A stretch of DNA of 64,000 bases from Apus apus (Eukaryota; Chordata; Aves; Apodiformes; Apodidae): NCBI RefSeq assembly GCF_020740795.1, contig NC_067285.1, positions 109,145,652 to 109,209,651 of the forward strand, written 5' to 3'. The notes under the pieces were generated by a model. That model ran no database searches. It was not told the origin of the DNA and worked only from the letters and a program-made list of their open reading frames with translations. Shown in pieces: positions 22,901-37,900 of the stretch (its first letter is position 1; each line of letters starts with the position of its first letter). The position numbers were made by a program, and so were the translations under genes.

Positions 22901-25900
22901 TCACTGCACCTGCGTCGTCCCTATTCCCACGGCGCTGGCGTAGGCTGTCAGGATGTCCACCACCTGTTTAGTCTCCAGGGTCATCCGTGCCTCCTTCAGC
23001 CAGTCGTGCGCCACCCGCCTCGACTCTCCCCTCAGCTGGTTGACAAATTTAGCTGCCAGCTCCAGGTCCCCGTGCTCGATGCAGTAGGAAGCATAAGACA
23101 GTAACTTAAAGGTGTCGAGGTCGTCGGGGCTGAGCTCGGCCGGTGGCTTCAGCTGCTGCGGGTGAAACAGCAGCAGCGATTGCAGGTAGGAGAGGAAGTA
23201 CTGGTAGAGGCTGTTTCTGGTTTCGTCGATCATGGCCACTCTCTTTGCCAGTTTTTGGACAGTGTAGAAGCGAGCCCTGAGGGCCTCCTCGCTGTACACG
23301 CCCCGCGTCAGGGACTCCTGGGGCAGAGCTGCTGTCAGGGTCTCCGTGAAGGCGTTGTCGGAGCAGCTGGCTTTGATGGCCTTCACAGCGCCCTCCAGAG
23401 GTTCTGTGGGACTGTCCCCAGAGGCTGTTTTCATGCAGTATTTGAGCGCTTCCACAGAAAGCCACAGCTGGTGGGCCTTCCTGGCTTCCTCTTCTGCTAC
23501 TGCATGACCTGCAAGATAAACCAAGAGGACCCTCAGCTGGGGGCACAGGTATGGGAAGAGCTTGAACACCAGCAGCAAAAGTGATCCCTCTGAACACTTG
23601 GCTTCCAACAGCAGCCACCCCCTCTGCACTCGACCTCAAAGCAAGTCTGCTCAGCAAACCATGGTCAGAAGGAGACAGCTCTGGACTGGTGCAGCTGGGC
23701 TGTGCAGGGGGCTCAGCACTGTGCCAAACCCAGGCCCAGGAGCTGTGTGCCTACAGCTGTGCTCAAGCACCCAGGCTTGGGTGACAGGCCCCAGGGGCTG
23801 GTAACTTTAGCCCTTACAGACACGCAGTTTCAGTGCTCACTCTCAACAGCTTGCTCGATCCCTTTCAGCCGGGCATAGGCAGTGTTGATATCCAAGGTGA
23901 AGTTGTCCAGCTGCTCCTGAGTCAGGCGTCTGAACTGCATCTCCTGCTCGCTGAGTTTCTCTGACAAATTCTGAAAGAGAGAGAGATGCACCATCTATCA
24001 CACCAGAGGCAGCTGGGTCATCTTTTTTTACCTTAAGATATATTTCTATAAATCTTGTTCTTGCTGGGCAGTGCATACAGTAAATACAATGTAGCAGTAA
24101 GAAGCCTTATCAGGGTGAATTTAACAGTGAACTGCACTTGTTATGCTCAACATTTTCTCACCTATAGCAAAAGCTTTTAAGTCTGAATAAACCTGCACCT
24201 CCAGGCACTCCATTTCATCTCTTCAAACAGCTTCCCTTGCCAGCCTGTGTTTTAGTCTGCTGCAAGATGGTTCAGGACTCTCATCCTGTGAAGCGTGTGC
24301 TGTGCCAGGGGTCAAATATCCCCCTAACTGCCCTGAGGGCTCTTCTCCCTTACCTGCTCAAATTCCACCTTCAGCTCCTGCTCCTGGATCTTCAGAACGT
24401 CCCTCAGGTGGTCGGTGTGAGCAGCCGCCTGACGCCGCAGCTGGGTCCGCATCTCGCTCTCCATCACCTCTCGCACTTCCTCAACCTGTGCACACAAGCA
24501 TTGTTGTCACACCCCTCCTTCTCAACTGCTTGTTTTATCATCCCTCAGCCATCACCTAGGGTACAATCTTGAAAGTGGCATGGACAGAGCCCATGTTTCA
24601 TTTAAAAACAAACTCAGGAGGTTCTTTCTTACAGCTGAGCCTTTTCCTTGAAGACTTGAAAGAACCATTTCCCAGCCCTCAGTCCCTGGACAGGTGGGTT
24701 TTCTCACTAGGCACTTGGTGCAGTGATCAAAATACTGTATAAAAGATACAGTAACACAACAAACTACACACTGGGGTGTATAAACCAGCTTCCCAACAAC
24801 ACACACTTCACCTTTTCCCCCACATGCTGTAATACTGATTTTAATAAAAGGTTACAACCATTTTTACCAGATCTTGTACAAAACAGCCACTTCAGAGACT
24901 GCAGCTTAGCACAAGGGGGGATGATGCAAGTTTGTTAGAAGTTTTTTGTTTTCTGTTGTGTTTTCTTTTTTTTTCTTAAAGGATTGTAGCATATCCAACC
25001 TTGCATTAAATGCAAAGGTAACAGTTCAAGCAACTTCTAAAAAGAGCTGTAAATTGATACCTGTTACTACAGTGCTTTGAGCTAACAGGCTAGAGGTGAA
25101 ATCCTTCCTTTCCCTCAAGTCAGTGTGTATTTTCCTGCATTTTTAAGCTGTACTTGCTTCATGTACCAAGCAGCACTAAAATTCTGCTACCATAGTTGTC
25201 TTCAAAGAAATCAAATACCAAACCACTGGCAAAGCGTGGAAGGACTTGGAGATACCTCCTGGAGGCAGGATGGAGGGGCTATATTGCCCTAAGGTGGCCA
25301 CACTGGGTCAGATCAACCACTTGTTTTGACCCCTATCTTCACCAGCAGACAGAAAACATGAAGAAGTCACTCTCTGTTTCACTGGGAGTTTTCACCACCC
25401 TGACTTTGCAGAAGTTTCCTTGCTCAAGGTGTCCTGTTCATACTTAGCCTGGGGGTCACCCCACCTGAAATCTCCCATCACTCAGAACATCCCAGTTGCT
25501 TTCCACAGAATCACAGAATAGTCTGGGTTGGAAGGGACCTTAAAGATGATCTAGATCCAACCCCCCTGCCATGGGCAGGGACACCTGCCCATGTGCACTT
25601 TTCTGGGCACTTCCTCTAGCTCTTCTACCTCCTTTCAGAGCCAGAATTCCAACCAGGTGTGTTTACACCCCTTTACCTTCTTCTCCTGTTCCATTTCGAT
25701 CTCGCTCTTGTGCCGCTCCAGCGCTTTGGCCACGGCTGCTTCAAACGCTTTTTTGTCTTCAAGTTTCTGCTTCTCCAGGGCAGACTCGATGTGCTGCTGC
25801 TCCCTGACCCGCTGCTCTGCCAGCTCCCTGTTCAGCTGGTCGATGCGGCGATGGGCGTGGGCGATCAGCGAGTTCAGGTCGTCTGTGGACAGCTGGCCAG

Positions 25901-28900
25901 CTGAGGAGAGCACAGGGCCTTAGGAAGGTTCTGCGGGGAAACAGCCACCCCAGTGCTTGCCCACCTCCCACTTGACACTCCGAGCATCCCCAGGGCTGAC
26001 CAGCAAGCATCTTTAGGTAGTTTTCAAGCACATCAACCCCCCTGACCTGTGCTAATGCCCACCCGATTCCACTCCCTGAGCCACACCTACTTTTTGCCCT
26101 TAGTTTCTTCAGAGTGGTTCACAGCTATTAGCTACACTCCCACATCCATGTCACACTCCATCAGAGGAGGCTGTTGACAGTCTGTCCCTTCCTCTCTTTA
26201 CACCACCATGCATCTTCCCCTGGGACAGCACACACAGCAGCAAGGTGTAAAGCCCTGAGCACTGATACCTCCAGCTTAAGGGAATTTGCTCCTGAAAGCA
26301 CTGAAGTCACTGCGAGAGACAGACAGAATTACGTCCTCCAGACCAACTGCTCCCAGTTGGGTTTCTTACCCCCGTTTGTACCTTCCAGGTTTGGCTGCTC
26401 CAAGAGCAGCAGGGTCACAACCACATGTGTCTGCTAAGGAGTTTGCTACTTTTCTTATGGGAGAGGAGGACACAAGCTACACCTGTACCATCTGTGCACT
26501 GCATGACCTGGGAATGGCACAGGCTCTGTAAATGGCACTGGCTGCCAGCTACATCACCTGCATGGAAAACCAGGGACTACTCGATATTCCTGCAGGGTCC
26601 AAAGCAAGTGAAATTCCACAGTCCTTCAGCCATCCTGCTGGTGAGTGCTGGAGAAAAGACTGGTGCAGGAGAGCTGAGTACTAGGTGCTCATGCCCAGCA
26701 GGGAAGCTGACCAGGACCACTAAGCTCAGCTGCTGACCTCACTGTCACAGGCAGAATGGGCTTTTACTACACTCCAGTTTTAAATTACATTGATTTTTGA
26801 TCAAAAGGGAAAAATAAATCATCATCAACCTCAGAATCAAAGACTTAATCCACAATTCTAAAAATCAATCATGAAAATTAAATTTGGAGAATCAAGCAGA
26901 CTTCCAATTAAATTAACCTGGTTTTGGTGACCCAGCTCAGAGCAGCCCTATGTGGCTTTTCAAGCATACACAGCACCTAGATGGTTCAGTGGCATCACCT
27001 GTGGATTCACAGGAGCTGGTGAATCCAACACCTCTCTTAAAGCCAGGATTGCTGTGAGGTAGGAAACACCATCACACAGGTTAACTGGAATTGGGTCAAA
27101 GATTGTTCCTCATTGGAGTCTCAGCAGCAGGTATCAACCAGCTCAAATTCACAAGGAAAATTTAAACCTGGCTCTCACAAGCCAGCAATCACACTCACCT
27201 GGGAAGTGCTGCTAGACAAGAGTTTGTGGTTTAAGATAGACATGCAAAAAGGAAAGGACCCCAAAGCATTCCTCTGCCCAAAATGTTGCAGGAATGCAAC
27301 ATTTTACCCCCTGTTGATACTGCCTGTAACTGAAAGTGATGTACCACACAAACATAAAAAAGGACAAGGAGAAGTGATGACATTCACAAGACCAGAACAA
27401 GCTGCAGGAACTCACCTAAGTCAGTTATTTCTGCAACAGAAAGAGGAGAGGTTGGAAAAGTTAATGCACATTCACTACAGCAGGTAAGTCATGCAAAAGT
27501 GAAACAGAAAACTAAGAGCTTCTTATCTACAGTGACTTAAACATGAGACCAAGTCTTTAGGGTTTCAGGAAGAACAGTATGTTGGGTATAAAAGTCTCTA
27601 TATTACAGGCAAGATGTAGCCCAGAACATCCCAACCACTAAAATTACCTTTGGAAACCCACAGATGGATGCTGAAGTTTAGCCAAAGCAATACCAGTTTG
27701 AAGTAGAAAAGTGCGACAGGACACTGGAAATTTTACTCTGACATTTCTGGGCTCTTATAAATCAGAAGCAGTTGGTTAGGAAACAAATTCCCAAGTGGCA
27801 GCGTGAGCCACGGAGCTGAACAAGTCATTCCTGTGTAGACTCTAGCAAGTCACACATGGAGTGCATGGAAACCACCAGGAGATCCCCTGTCCTCCCTCAA
27901 AGGGGCAGCAATCACAAAACCCAGGATGTTCTCACTTTATCCTGAACAATGCAGCTCATGAGATTTCAGATCTCAGGCAAAGAACTGCAGCAGTAATAAC
28001 AGCAACAAAACTAAGACATCCATTCACTGCTTCCCTGCAGCTCTTGCTGTTGCTGGGGTTTCTGTGCCCATTTAGTTTAGAAATAACATTCACTGTGTGT
28101 GGTGTGGTATGAACAATGGGTTCTCTCTTCCAGTAGATCTGCTATTGGAGATGATCTAGAGAAACTGAAGTTCTTTACCAGTCTGTAGTAGAACGAGTAT
28201 AGTCACAGAGTCAGCCAGACACTTGGTCAGTGAAAAATAGATCTGACCCACATTTGGAGTGACCTGGCTCCTTCCCTGGAATACCAGGGTGGGAAGAGAT
28301 GTTTAAACTCTATGATATTTATCAAACAAAAGCTACATTGTGTGGAATTCCCAACACAGCACAGGTGGTTCCCAGGTAGAAGCCTTTTCATAACACCAGC
28401 TTTAGATGACTTAGTTTAATTGTGAACTAATTTTTACTTAGCTTTACTCAAACCAACCAACCAAGATGGAAAACAGGACTCTGGACATGCAATTCAGTGG
28501 CTGTAATCACAGAAACACTACAAAGCAAGGAGTGACAGAATGTAATCAGCACAAAGTAGTCCTGCAATCCCAGACTTACTCAGCCCCTTCCAGCCAGGCT
28601 TCACATCAGGGGTGATGCTGTCCAGCTCTCGCTGAAACTCTTCTCTAGCTGTAGCCACAAGCTCATGGTACTGAGCTACTATCTTGGCCTCAGACTGTGC
28701 TTCCTGAACCTGTAACAAACATAAATGAGATCAGTTTATTTTTCAAGGCAAATATTGAAAACAGAGGCATATATAACTTAAGACCAGGTCCTGAGTCAGT
28801 GGCAGGTATCGTTCCTCTCCAGCCCAACCAAAGCAAACTCACTTGGGAGAGAAAAACTCCACCCTGTGATATCAAACCTCTTGTACACTACAATTTACTG

Positions 28901-31900
28901 GAACTCCCAGAAATCCATTTCTCCTCACACACACACACTGTAACTGGATAGCCAGTCGGGAGCCTAGACAGGACCAAAGAGGATCTTAACTCAGTTTGTG
29001 TCTTTAAAGATCTCCAGCTCTTTCTCTCTGCTTTCAGCTGCCATCTAGGCCTGGTCAGCCAGTCCTATCCTGCTGCCCCCCTCTCAGGAAGTTCTGATGT
29101 TGTCACTTTTAGGCTAAATTGTCCACTCAAAACACACATGATGAATTATCAACTGTGCTGCAAAGGAGATAAATTTCATCTTTACATTTCTTCCCCAGCC
29201 TTCTGAGCTGTAAAGTGATTTACCCACCAAGTCATTAGCATCGTTTGCTCCTAATGCTTGCTAATCTGATGGTAAATTCCTCTCAGCATCAAATAGAATT
29301 ACAAGTCACCTACAGAGCAGACAGACACAAATCAAGCTGGCTGGAGACTCTTTCAGGACAGAGACCAAGTTCTTGCAAAGATCTAGTCATGACTGGCTCA
29401 CTGGTATATCATCATCTCAAAGACTGAGCAGAGGTAAAAAATTAGAAAGGACCAGAATTTATGCTTTTAAAATGTTTAACCTATTAGAGGGCTTGGTAAG
29501 GGGAGGCTGCACAAGTGCCAAATAGTCCTTACTCTCATGGCAATAAAGAGCAGCCTGTGAAATCATTACCTTTTTCACCACATTGTCCAAGTCCACTATC
29601 ATATGACGAAGATTTTCTTCTGCAGCAGTAATGTGAGGTTTGGCTCCTGCAACCTGAGACTTCTTGGCATTCTCGATTACACCTTTTGTCTTCTCTAACT
29701 CCTCTCTGAAAAGAGCAGCAGCTGCTAATTATAATGCATACAGAAAAGTGTTCTTTATGCTGCCTGTATTTATGGGAAGAGCTATTGGATAACTCTCCTG
29801 GTGTTCCCATCTACCGGATCTATGGGCTAGGATGCTGTGATTTAAGATCTGTCTTTCCACAGCCTGAAGGCTACAGATGTGTCTGTTCCATGGAGAAGGA
29901 GAATTATTTCCAGTACAACTAGTACTCAGGACTCAAGACTTAGCTGGAGGGGGCAGATGGAAAAAAGGAGTTAGTAAAACTAAGTGAGAAGGGAGGCACT
30001 TCCATCCCATAACAGAGTTATTAAGGAAACATTCTTAATACAGATGGCTTACTCTTGCACAAGTGTTTTGGGCATGGTGACTGGTGGAGATAAATAGAGG
30101 ATGGGAGGAAATTTAGAGAGCTCTGTGAAGACAGATTACTTTTTTTTTTTGTAATTTAAGAAAGAACCACTTTCCTCTAGCATGATTGAAAATCAAGGAA
30201 AAATTAAAAAAGCATTCCTTTTCCAAGTCCATTCAAACCAGTGGAGGCTTCTAATGACCTCACTGGAATAAGGAACAAGTTTCAAAATAAATAAATTAAT
30301 AAATAAATAAATAAAGGGAAGACATTCAGTAGAGCAATGTTTGGGGTTTGTGTTAGCTCTGTTTCACTCCTTGGAACCTGGATTACACCTCCTATTTTTA
30401 GTCAGCACTGCAAATTAAAACACTCATGAGTGTGTGTGACTTTCTTTGGCTTGGCACAAACACATCAGTTTAATATGAACACAGGTGCCTGCCTAGAGAC
30501 TCATCTGCTGTCTGTGAGCCCTCGCAGGGTTGATACTCACTCACCACTCCACAAGTCTCAAAACCAAGCAACTTACTTGGCTTTCAGGAGGGCGTCAGCA
30601 GCCTCATCCACTGCTCTCCTCCGGTCCTTCAGAGCCTCCTCCAGGGTGCGCCACTGGGATGGTTTTTTCTCCCCAGCATCCTAAGGAGCACAGATGCCTA
30701 ATTAGGGCCACCCCAATCCCAAAATAAAGAGAGTTATTTTGCTCAGACTGACCAACGGTTTTGTGTTTTCCCAGCTGGATATATTATTCTTCCCTTCCAG
30801 TGCTTTGATTTGTGTGGTTCTTCATGGGTTTTGCCACCTGGGCAACAGCCACTTGTCCACGCAGAAGAGCTTTTATGGTGCCACAGCACTGGGTGGAAAT
30901 CTCTACATCTATCAAAGTACTGGAATACTTCCAAATTGCTTCTAACCTTAATACTTGGGGTACAATAATACTTTAAATTTGCTTATTTTTAAAGTAAGCT
31001 TAAAAGCCAACTCTTAAGACACTTGTTTTGCCAACTACTAGAGTAAATCTTGGGTGCTTGTTTGGTTGCCTGGATGCCCCTGGTCATTGATTAATCACTG
31101 AATCAGATTCTCTGCTCCAGAATGGAATAGAAAGAAGGCATTCCACACAAAACCCAGCCTTAGCACACCAGAACCACAAGCTGGCATTGTTCATGCATCC
31201 CCAAAACATTTCCAGACAAGAAACTTAACAATTCAGCAGTAAGATTTTGGGAAAGGGAAATGTTCAGTGGAATTATCAGGGTGGATGAAAACCTACCTAG
31301 ATCCAGGTTAAGAAATGGGTTTGGAAATTAAAATACCATGTGAAGACTACCAATGTATAAACTTGAACTCTTCTTCTTGCAAAAGGGAAATAAAGGAGTT
31401 GGAGAAGAAAAAGTGAATAAAATTCAAAAGCAACCCCCCATTTCACAAGTGGAAAGATTAGTTAAAATTGCAATAAAAGTAAAAGCACTGCAAGAAAAGC
31501 TTCCAACTCTGTCTTTAATTCTGAAATAAAAAGTTTTGCTGAACATAATTTAAAAAAAAAAAAAGTCCCCATTTGACCATTTTACCTCAGAATTGTCCAT
31601 GGCCTCCTTCAGTATCTGTGAATGGGCATTCACTGCTTGCACAGCAGCCTCCTGGGCAGTGATGGCCTGCAGGGTTGTACGGGCTGTTGCACTTAGGGCT
31701 CCTTCTAAAGTTGCTGCAAGAGCTGCAATAAAAAATAATTAACTGAATTAAACCAAAAAGAGAAGAGCCACAGAATTAGTAAAATGACCTGTTGGGTCCT
31801 CAGCATCTCCTTATGTTATTTTCTATGCCCCAAAGGGTGGGGGTGAGTTCAGGAGCTACACTTGCAGGCTACAGAAGAAGAAATGTTGCCAGGACATGGC

Positions 31901-34900
31901 CCTCAGAGGAGCACTAAGGTCCAAGCCTGCACCTACAGCAACGAAGCTGCTCAGTGCAGAGACCTTTGCCATGTTTCTCCAGGGGGCTGCTTTTACACCA
32001 ACAGATTTACTTCCATCTTCATTTGTTGCAATGGTTATTAGGAAGAAACAAGTAAATTCTCCCATCTTCCCCAAGGAAGACACATTCCAACAGCAGAGTT
32101 ATTCTTCCCAGCCAAGAAGGTGGTGACATTAACTGTTGATTCCTATTGGTGCAGAAGCACAATTGAGCTATTAATTATTCAAGCAGGGACCAAACCAGAA
32201 TGGCTGATCAGAGTGAGCAGCATCTGCCTTTCTGGAGTCAAGACATTTATTTCTAAGTATTAGGGCAAGCAAATGCACCTTTCCAGTAAACACCCTCTGG
32301 ATTTTTTCAGTGTAACATCTCAACTTCTTCACTTGCAAATACGTCCTCGCATGAAGCAGACAACTCGTGCCAAGCCTCTTGTTTCTCCTCATGTTGCTCT
32401 TCTACACCAGACACAGAAGCAAGAAGCAGCAGACCACAACCTGCATGTCTGCTCCAACCCTGTTAAGTTCAGGCTTGTAGATCTTTCTCATCCCTTGTGT
32501 GCAACAACAGCCCAAGGCTCAGACTTTGGCTGAGGACACTCTGAGGAAAGTCTCAGTGTGGTCCTCACAGCTGCCAAGAGCCTGTTCACATGCAGGGCAG
32601 TTGGGCACGTCAGATCAGGCACACCACACTGCACAAGACCTTCTTCCACCATCAGTCAACAAAATACAAAGGCCACAGCTGCCACAGCAGGCTGAAGCAT
32701 GTCCAGTAAGTGGCCTCAGCACTGTTAAAATTCCCTTTCAAGCCTATTTTCACTGGCTACACCCATGTCACCAGGAAACTTTCACTTATTTTAAACACAG
32801 TTTCTGTTCAGCATACATGTCTCTAGCCTACCCACCCCAAAGACTCCTGTGGCCTCCCCACAGAAGGTCTGCAGAGCCATTGCAGTCATCCTTGCACTGT
32901 CCCCAGTCAGAAGTTACCTTTCTACACCCATCATCCCCTTCTCCAACAGGCTAGTCTCTCTCTCATCCTCATCAACACTGGCTGGAGGACAATATGGAAG
33001 CTTTCTCACACTGCAATCTGCAGCCTGAGCTGGGTTTGCTTTCAGAAGGTAAGTATCCAGATAGCTGGCTACAGATTGCCCAGACATACCAGACAACAAA
33101 CCATCACCTACCAAAAATAATTCTCTATTTTTCTGGCTTCCCAGGAGGCAAACAAGGAAAGGACCCAAAACTCCTGACTTAGAACAATCATGCTGCAGCC
33201 AAACCAAGACCAAACAACAGCTCAGAAGTATTTAAAATTAATAAACCAAGTGGGGGGTGAGGGGGAAGCAAAGCTCATTGTTTTGAGCAAGACACACCAG
33301 CAGGACATGAGCTTTGGGACACAGGAAAAACCAGGCCACCTCTCAGTAATAAAGCTGGACTCATAGGTCTGAGTTAGAACCCAAGCAAGGAACTATCATA
33401 GTTCCCAACGCAGAACCTACAGGGATATCTTCCCAGAGCCCTGATATACCACCCCTGAACCACCACCAAACCAGTTGAGGCAGTGGATCTGTAGACAAGG
33501 AGCCAGGGATCCCAGAAGCTGCAAACTGAACAGAAGCCAACAGTGTGCTCTGGCAGCAGTGAGTCCCAACCATGAACAAGGTTGCACCAAACAAAAGCAC
33601 CTCCCACAGATGGAGCTAAGGAAGGATTTCCCTCTAAAGGGTACCTAGGAGACCACATGTGGAACACAGTGTCACATCTTGAGAGCCTCAGGGTACGACA
33701 GACACAAACTGGGGAGAGAACAGTGCAGAGGCCCTAAGATGGTTTGGGGATGGGAGCACGTAACAGATGAGAGGCCGAGGGATCTAGGCTTCTTCTAGAG
33801 AAAAGCCAAAGGGGTACCTGAAGTAGTGCTTTCCACATCTAAAGGGGTGGAACCAGACTTCTCAGAGGTGTCCAGAGAAGCAACAGATCCAAGTGCCAAC
33901 AAGAGAAATTAATGGGATGTATCAAGTTCTTCATCACAAGAAGTGCTGGCAAAGCTGCTCAGAGAGGTGGAACAACCTCCATCCTTGGAGAGCTTCAAAC
34001 CTCCAGAGCAGAAGGCCTTGAGCAAACTTCCTGCAGAAGGATCTTTATTTATACTTCTACAGGGTGTCAAACACCAGAACAGGCTTCCTAGAGAGGTGGC
34101 TGATGCCCCAAGCCTGTCAGTGTTTAAGAGGCATTTGGGTAGTGCCCTTAACAACATGCTTTGTCTTGGTCTGCCCTAAGCTGGTCAGTTGGACTAGATA
34201 GATGTTGTAGGTCCCTTCCAACCAGAATAGTCTATTCTATTCTAAACTGCCCCAACTCTCCAAGCAGGAGCATGGACTAGAGAACTTGGTAGTCCATGCC
34301 AACCTAAGATTTTCCATCATTCTTTGACCATCAGTTACATCTACTGGGTGGAAGAAACTTCAACACCCCCCATTCTGCCAACAAGGACAACGAAGAGGTG
34401 TGTAAGCACCTTGGAACTCTAAAGTCAATATAGTCCAACAATTCTTCTGTCATGTACAGGAAAACTAGCAGTATGGACTTACCTGATACCATCTCCTGCT
34501 CCTCTTTGTCTTGCTGGGCAAGCCGGGCTGCAACTTCTTCTGGTGACCTTTCCTTTATGACACGGGAACCTTCATGTTCTTTACCTATTCAGAAGTTAAA
34601 AAAAAAAAAAAAAAGAGTTAAACTGTTTAGGTGGAGTGTCCAAATTACTACCTGGATCACCTGTAGGGAAGCAACTTTCTTTTCAAAACTGGTTTTTACA
34701 GTCAGTATAACTTCAGAAATCTGACTTCTGCATGAAGCTGTGCTGAAACTACCTGAAGAATTTTTATACCCATAATTACAATGGCCAGTCTCACACTGTC
34801 TTAGAATTAAAGACAATAGCACAGATACTTCACATGCATCTGTAGAATTTACGTTGTGTAGTTACAACAACAAGCAAGACCCAGAAGCGAAAGGCGAAGC

Positions 34901-37900
34901 AAGACTTGAAAAACACTTATGGAGTCAAGTTTAAAGTTAATATCTGTTCTTATTTAATTTTTAATCAGTTCTTCTTTGGCATGCTTAGGGAGCTCAGCCT
35001 AAGTAACAAAAGATGAGTGAGAGGGCTATGGTGAGTGACATGTCTACACTACTCCCTAGCCTAAGGCTACTTAAAATGCCTGAAGAGTGAGCACTGACCT
35101 AAGTAACTCTCTCAAAATCAACAGCAAGTCTGCATCTGAACTGAGGAGAGAGCCCAGACCTCTCAGATTCATGCTGCAACAAAAACCATATAGTAATGCT
35201 AATGCTAAACCATATAATAATGCTAAAAACCACCTTAATAATGCTGATGTAAAGTCTGAAGAACATATTTATTTCCTGCTGGCATACTTTTTATGAAATG
35301 TGTTCATCCGTAAAGAAATTACACAGTCTCATCTGAAATAGACTATCATATAGAAAATAGTGTTTCTTGTTGAGCTAAACAATAAATGGTTTCCTCCCTT
35401 GGCCCTGGGCAGACTTGCTTTTCTGAACCTCAATCAGAAAGCCACAGAGAGCAGAAGCAAACTGGACTGTGTAAGTTCAGCATTAAGCCAGGCTTTCCTC
35501 TTGCATTCATGCCTGTGCCAGTCCCAGGAACCAACCTCAACTTCTTAGTAATTAAAATTCTATCAACAGATATGGAAGTTGTTTCTTCTGCAGAAGGCAC
35601 TAAGATTCATGCCTTTAGGAACTGACAAACACCAACTGAGAAATAAAAACTTCTACACTTGAAGCTGCAGGATTGTATTTTTCTTCATCATGTTCATATG
35701 ATCTTTCTCACCTTCTTCAGTCTGTATCCCTGGAGCTGGCACTGACATGGCTACACCAGTTGCAGAGATGATCTGTGCTGCAGCCTTGCCTGCTGTTAAA
35801 TACAGTAGCAGAACAAAAACAGTTTGTGTGTATGAGCTATCATGTAAGAAAGAGATGTTAAGACTTCATTTTTTTCCGCTGTGGAAACTTACGATTCGGA
35901 CACCGATATTATTTCTAGAAAAAAGATAATTTCCTGGACAAACAGCAACCAGGTACCACTTGCACACAGACACACACAAAAAGCCACGACAATTAAACAA
36001 AAATAGATGTCACAGCTCCTCTCTAAACCAGTTCCCTCTGATCTGGCTTTCCAGTACCTCAGCGATTATCCAAAATAAAGCCACTTGCACGAAGAAGACG
36101 CAAGTGGCCTCAGAGTGCAGCACCCAAAGTGCTCTTCCTGCTGAGTCTCATATCTAAACTGTGCAGGACTGTCACTGTTTGTGTTAGGAGTCCAAATACT
36201 CTATAAGATAAATAAATTTCAAGACGAAAATTGGCCAAAAAAAGTAAAAGAGCTTAAGCCATTTTAGACAATTGTTCTCTTGAATGAGAAGACAGTAACA
36301 TGAAATCTACAGAATTATAACATATTCATCCTCAACGACCCCAAAGACCATTTAATCTATCCTGGGATGTATGATGTAAGAGAAGATTAAGCTTTTTGCT
36401 TCTTGCTACATGACATTCTGTAGAGTTACCTTCTTTTTCCTCTGAGGGAGCTAAAGCTTCTGCTTTGCCCATCTGGGATTTGTTAACAGGCTGTTTAGAC
36501 TCTTTCATTACTTCTGCTACAGATGAGATCTTCAGAGGACCTTGCTGGATCTTGAAAAATAAAAAATAAGGAATATAATCAGTTTAGCACACAGCTTGTG
36601 TCTCACCAACTTCTCTATAACAGAAAAGAGTATCTGTATGAGCAGACTACCAAGAATCTAAACTGCAAGGTGCACATGAAAACAGTGGCAAGGCCATATC
36701 ATTTGTTGTCTTGATTTTTAATTTAGAAGGAAGTTTATGATTTTCACCTCTCCAAAACTCAAGGTGGAGGAGTGGGAATTTTCACTGCATTATCAATGTA
36801 TGCATAAAACCAAAAAAATTTCTTGCCCCAAACATCCCAAACACTTCTGTTTTGAGAGACTAGAAATAATGCAGAAACTGTAAAAGCTGCAAGTACATGA
36901 AACAATTCCAGAAAGCAGATTTCAATTATTTCCCCTTGGACATTATTCAGTTCATACAGGTGTACCTTAAATTCATTCAGTTGACACTTCTCTTAATTTC
37001 ATACCTCCTGAGTCTTTCTTGTCACCCCTCCCATCATGCCCAGTCTCTATGCAATTCCTTTTCAAGTTGTAGTGGAAAATATAGGTAATTGTTTTAAAGA
37101 TATATAACTGCGTAATTAAATACATGTTTAAAAAGAACAAATATGATTTTAACCAGTTCTCACTGAACAGAAGATGCTACAGGCATGGCAGTGGTTTGAC
37201 AGGAACAGAGGATTCAGCAAAGAGATTCAGGTGCTGGTGTTCACAGCAGATGAACACTGACTCAAGCACACAGTATTGTGAGGTTCTATAATGTCAATCC
37301 ATTAATATCCATCATGCAAAGCCACAAACAAGATAACAATAAAAGCATCTGAGTTACAGCCATGGCTGGGCAGGTGACAACTTTGCCATCTGACCAGTCT
37401 GTTTTGCAAAATTTACTAGGGCCTGGGAGGTGTGAAGAGGTTGGATGATGAGAAGTGTGGCTAAAATCAGAAGAGATATAGTTTTAGTTGTCTGATATTC
37501 TCCCATTCATTAAGAACAGAATTCTTTAGATCCAATTTAAAATATTTTGGGTTTCTTGCAAGTCAAATGGCTTCTTAAAGCTCAGGACAACCACAACCAG
37601 AGGAGCTTTTCAGCATTCTCGGATAATCGGGGAGCATTTCCTTTCAGATGCAGAAACAGAAACTACCAGACTGGATTTCCAGAGCTGTGCTGAAGGCAGC
37701 ATCAGGTTTCCCTTTCTGCAGGGTCACATCACTATGATTTCAAAGTATGATGCTCATGCCTGGCTCTGTACCATTCAGCTCTTTATTCAATCAAAAACTG
37801 CCTCAAGTTCTCTTTAAAAGAAGTTCAGCTTAGAATAGTTTTCTTACAATCCTGGCACACTGCTAACTTCAATTAGCCTCTAGTCAAACAGTTACATTCC

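Noticed and set aside
23106-23657. A 183-codon minus-strand open frame overlapping IMMT's last exon, and a 140-codon plus-strand one
   Set aside because: These are shadow frames of the conserved IMMT coding sequence. The true frame is unambiguous from its match to mitofilin.
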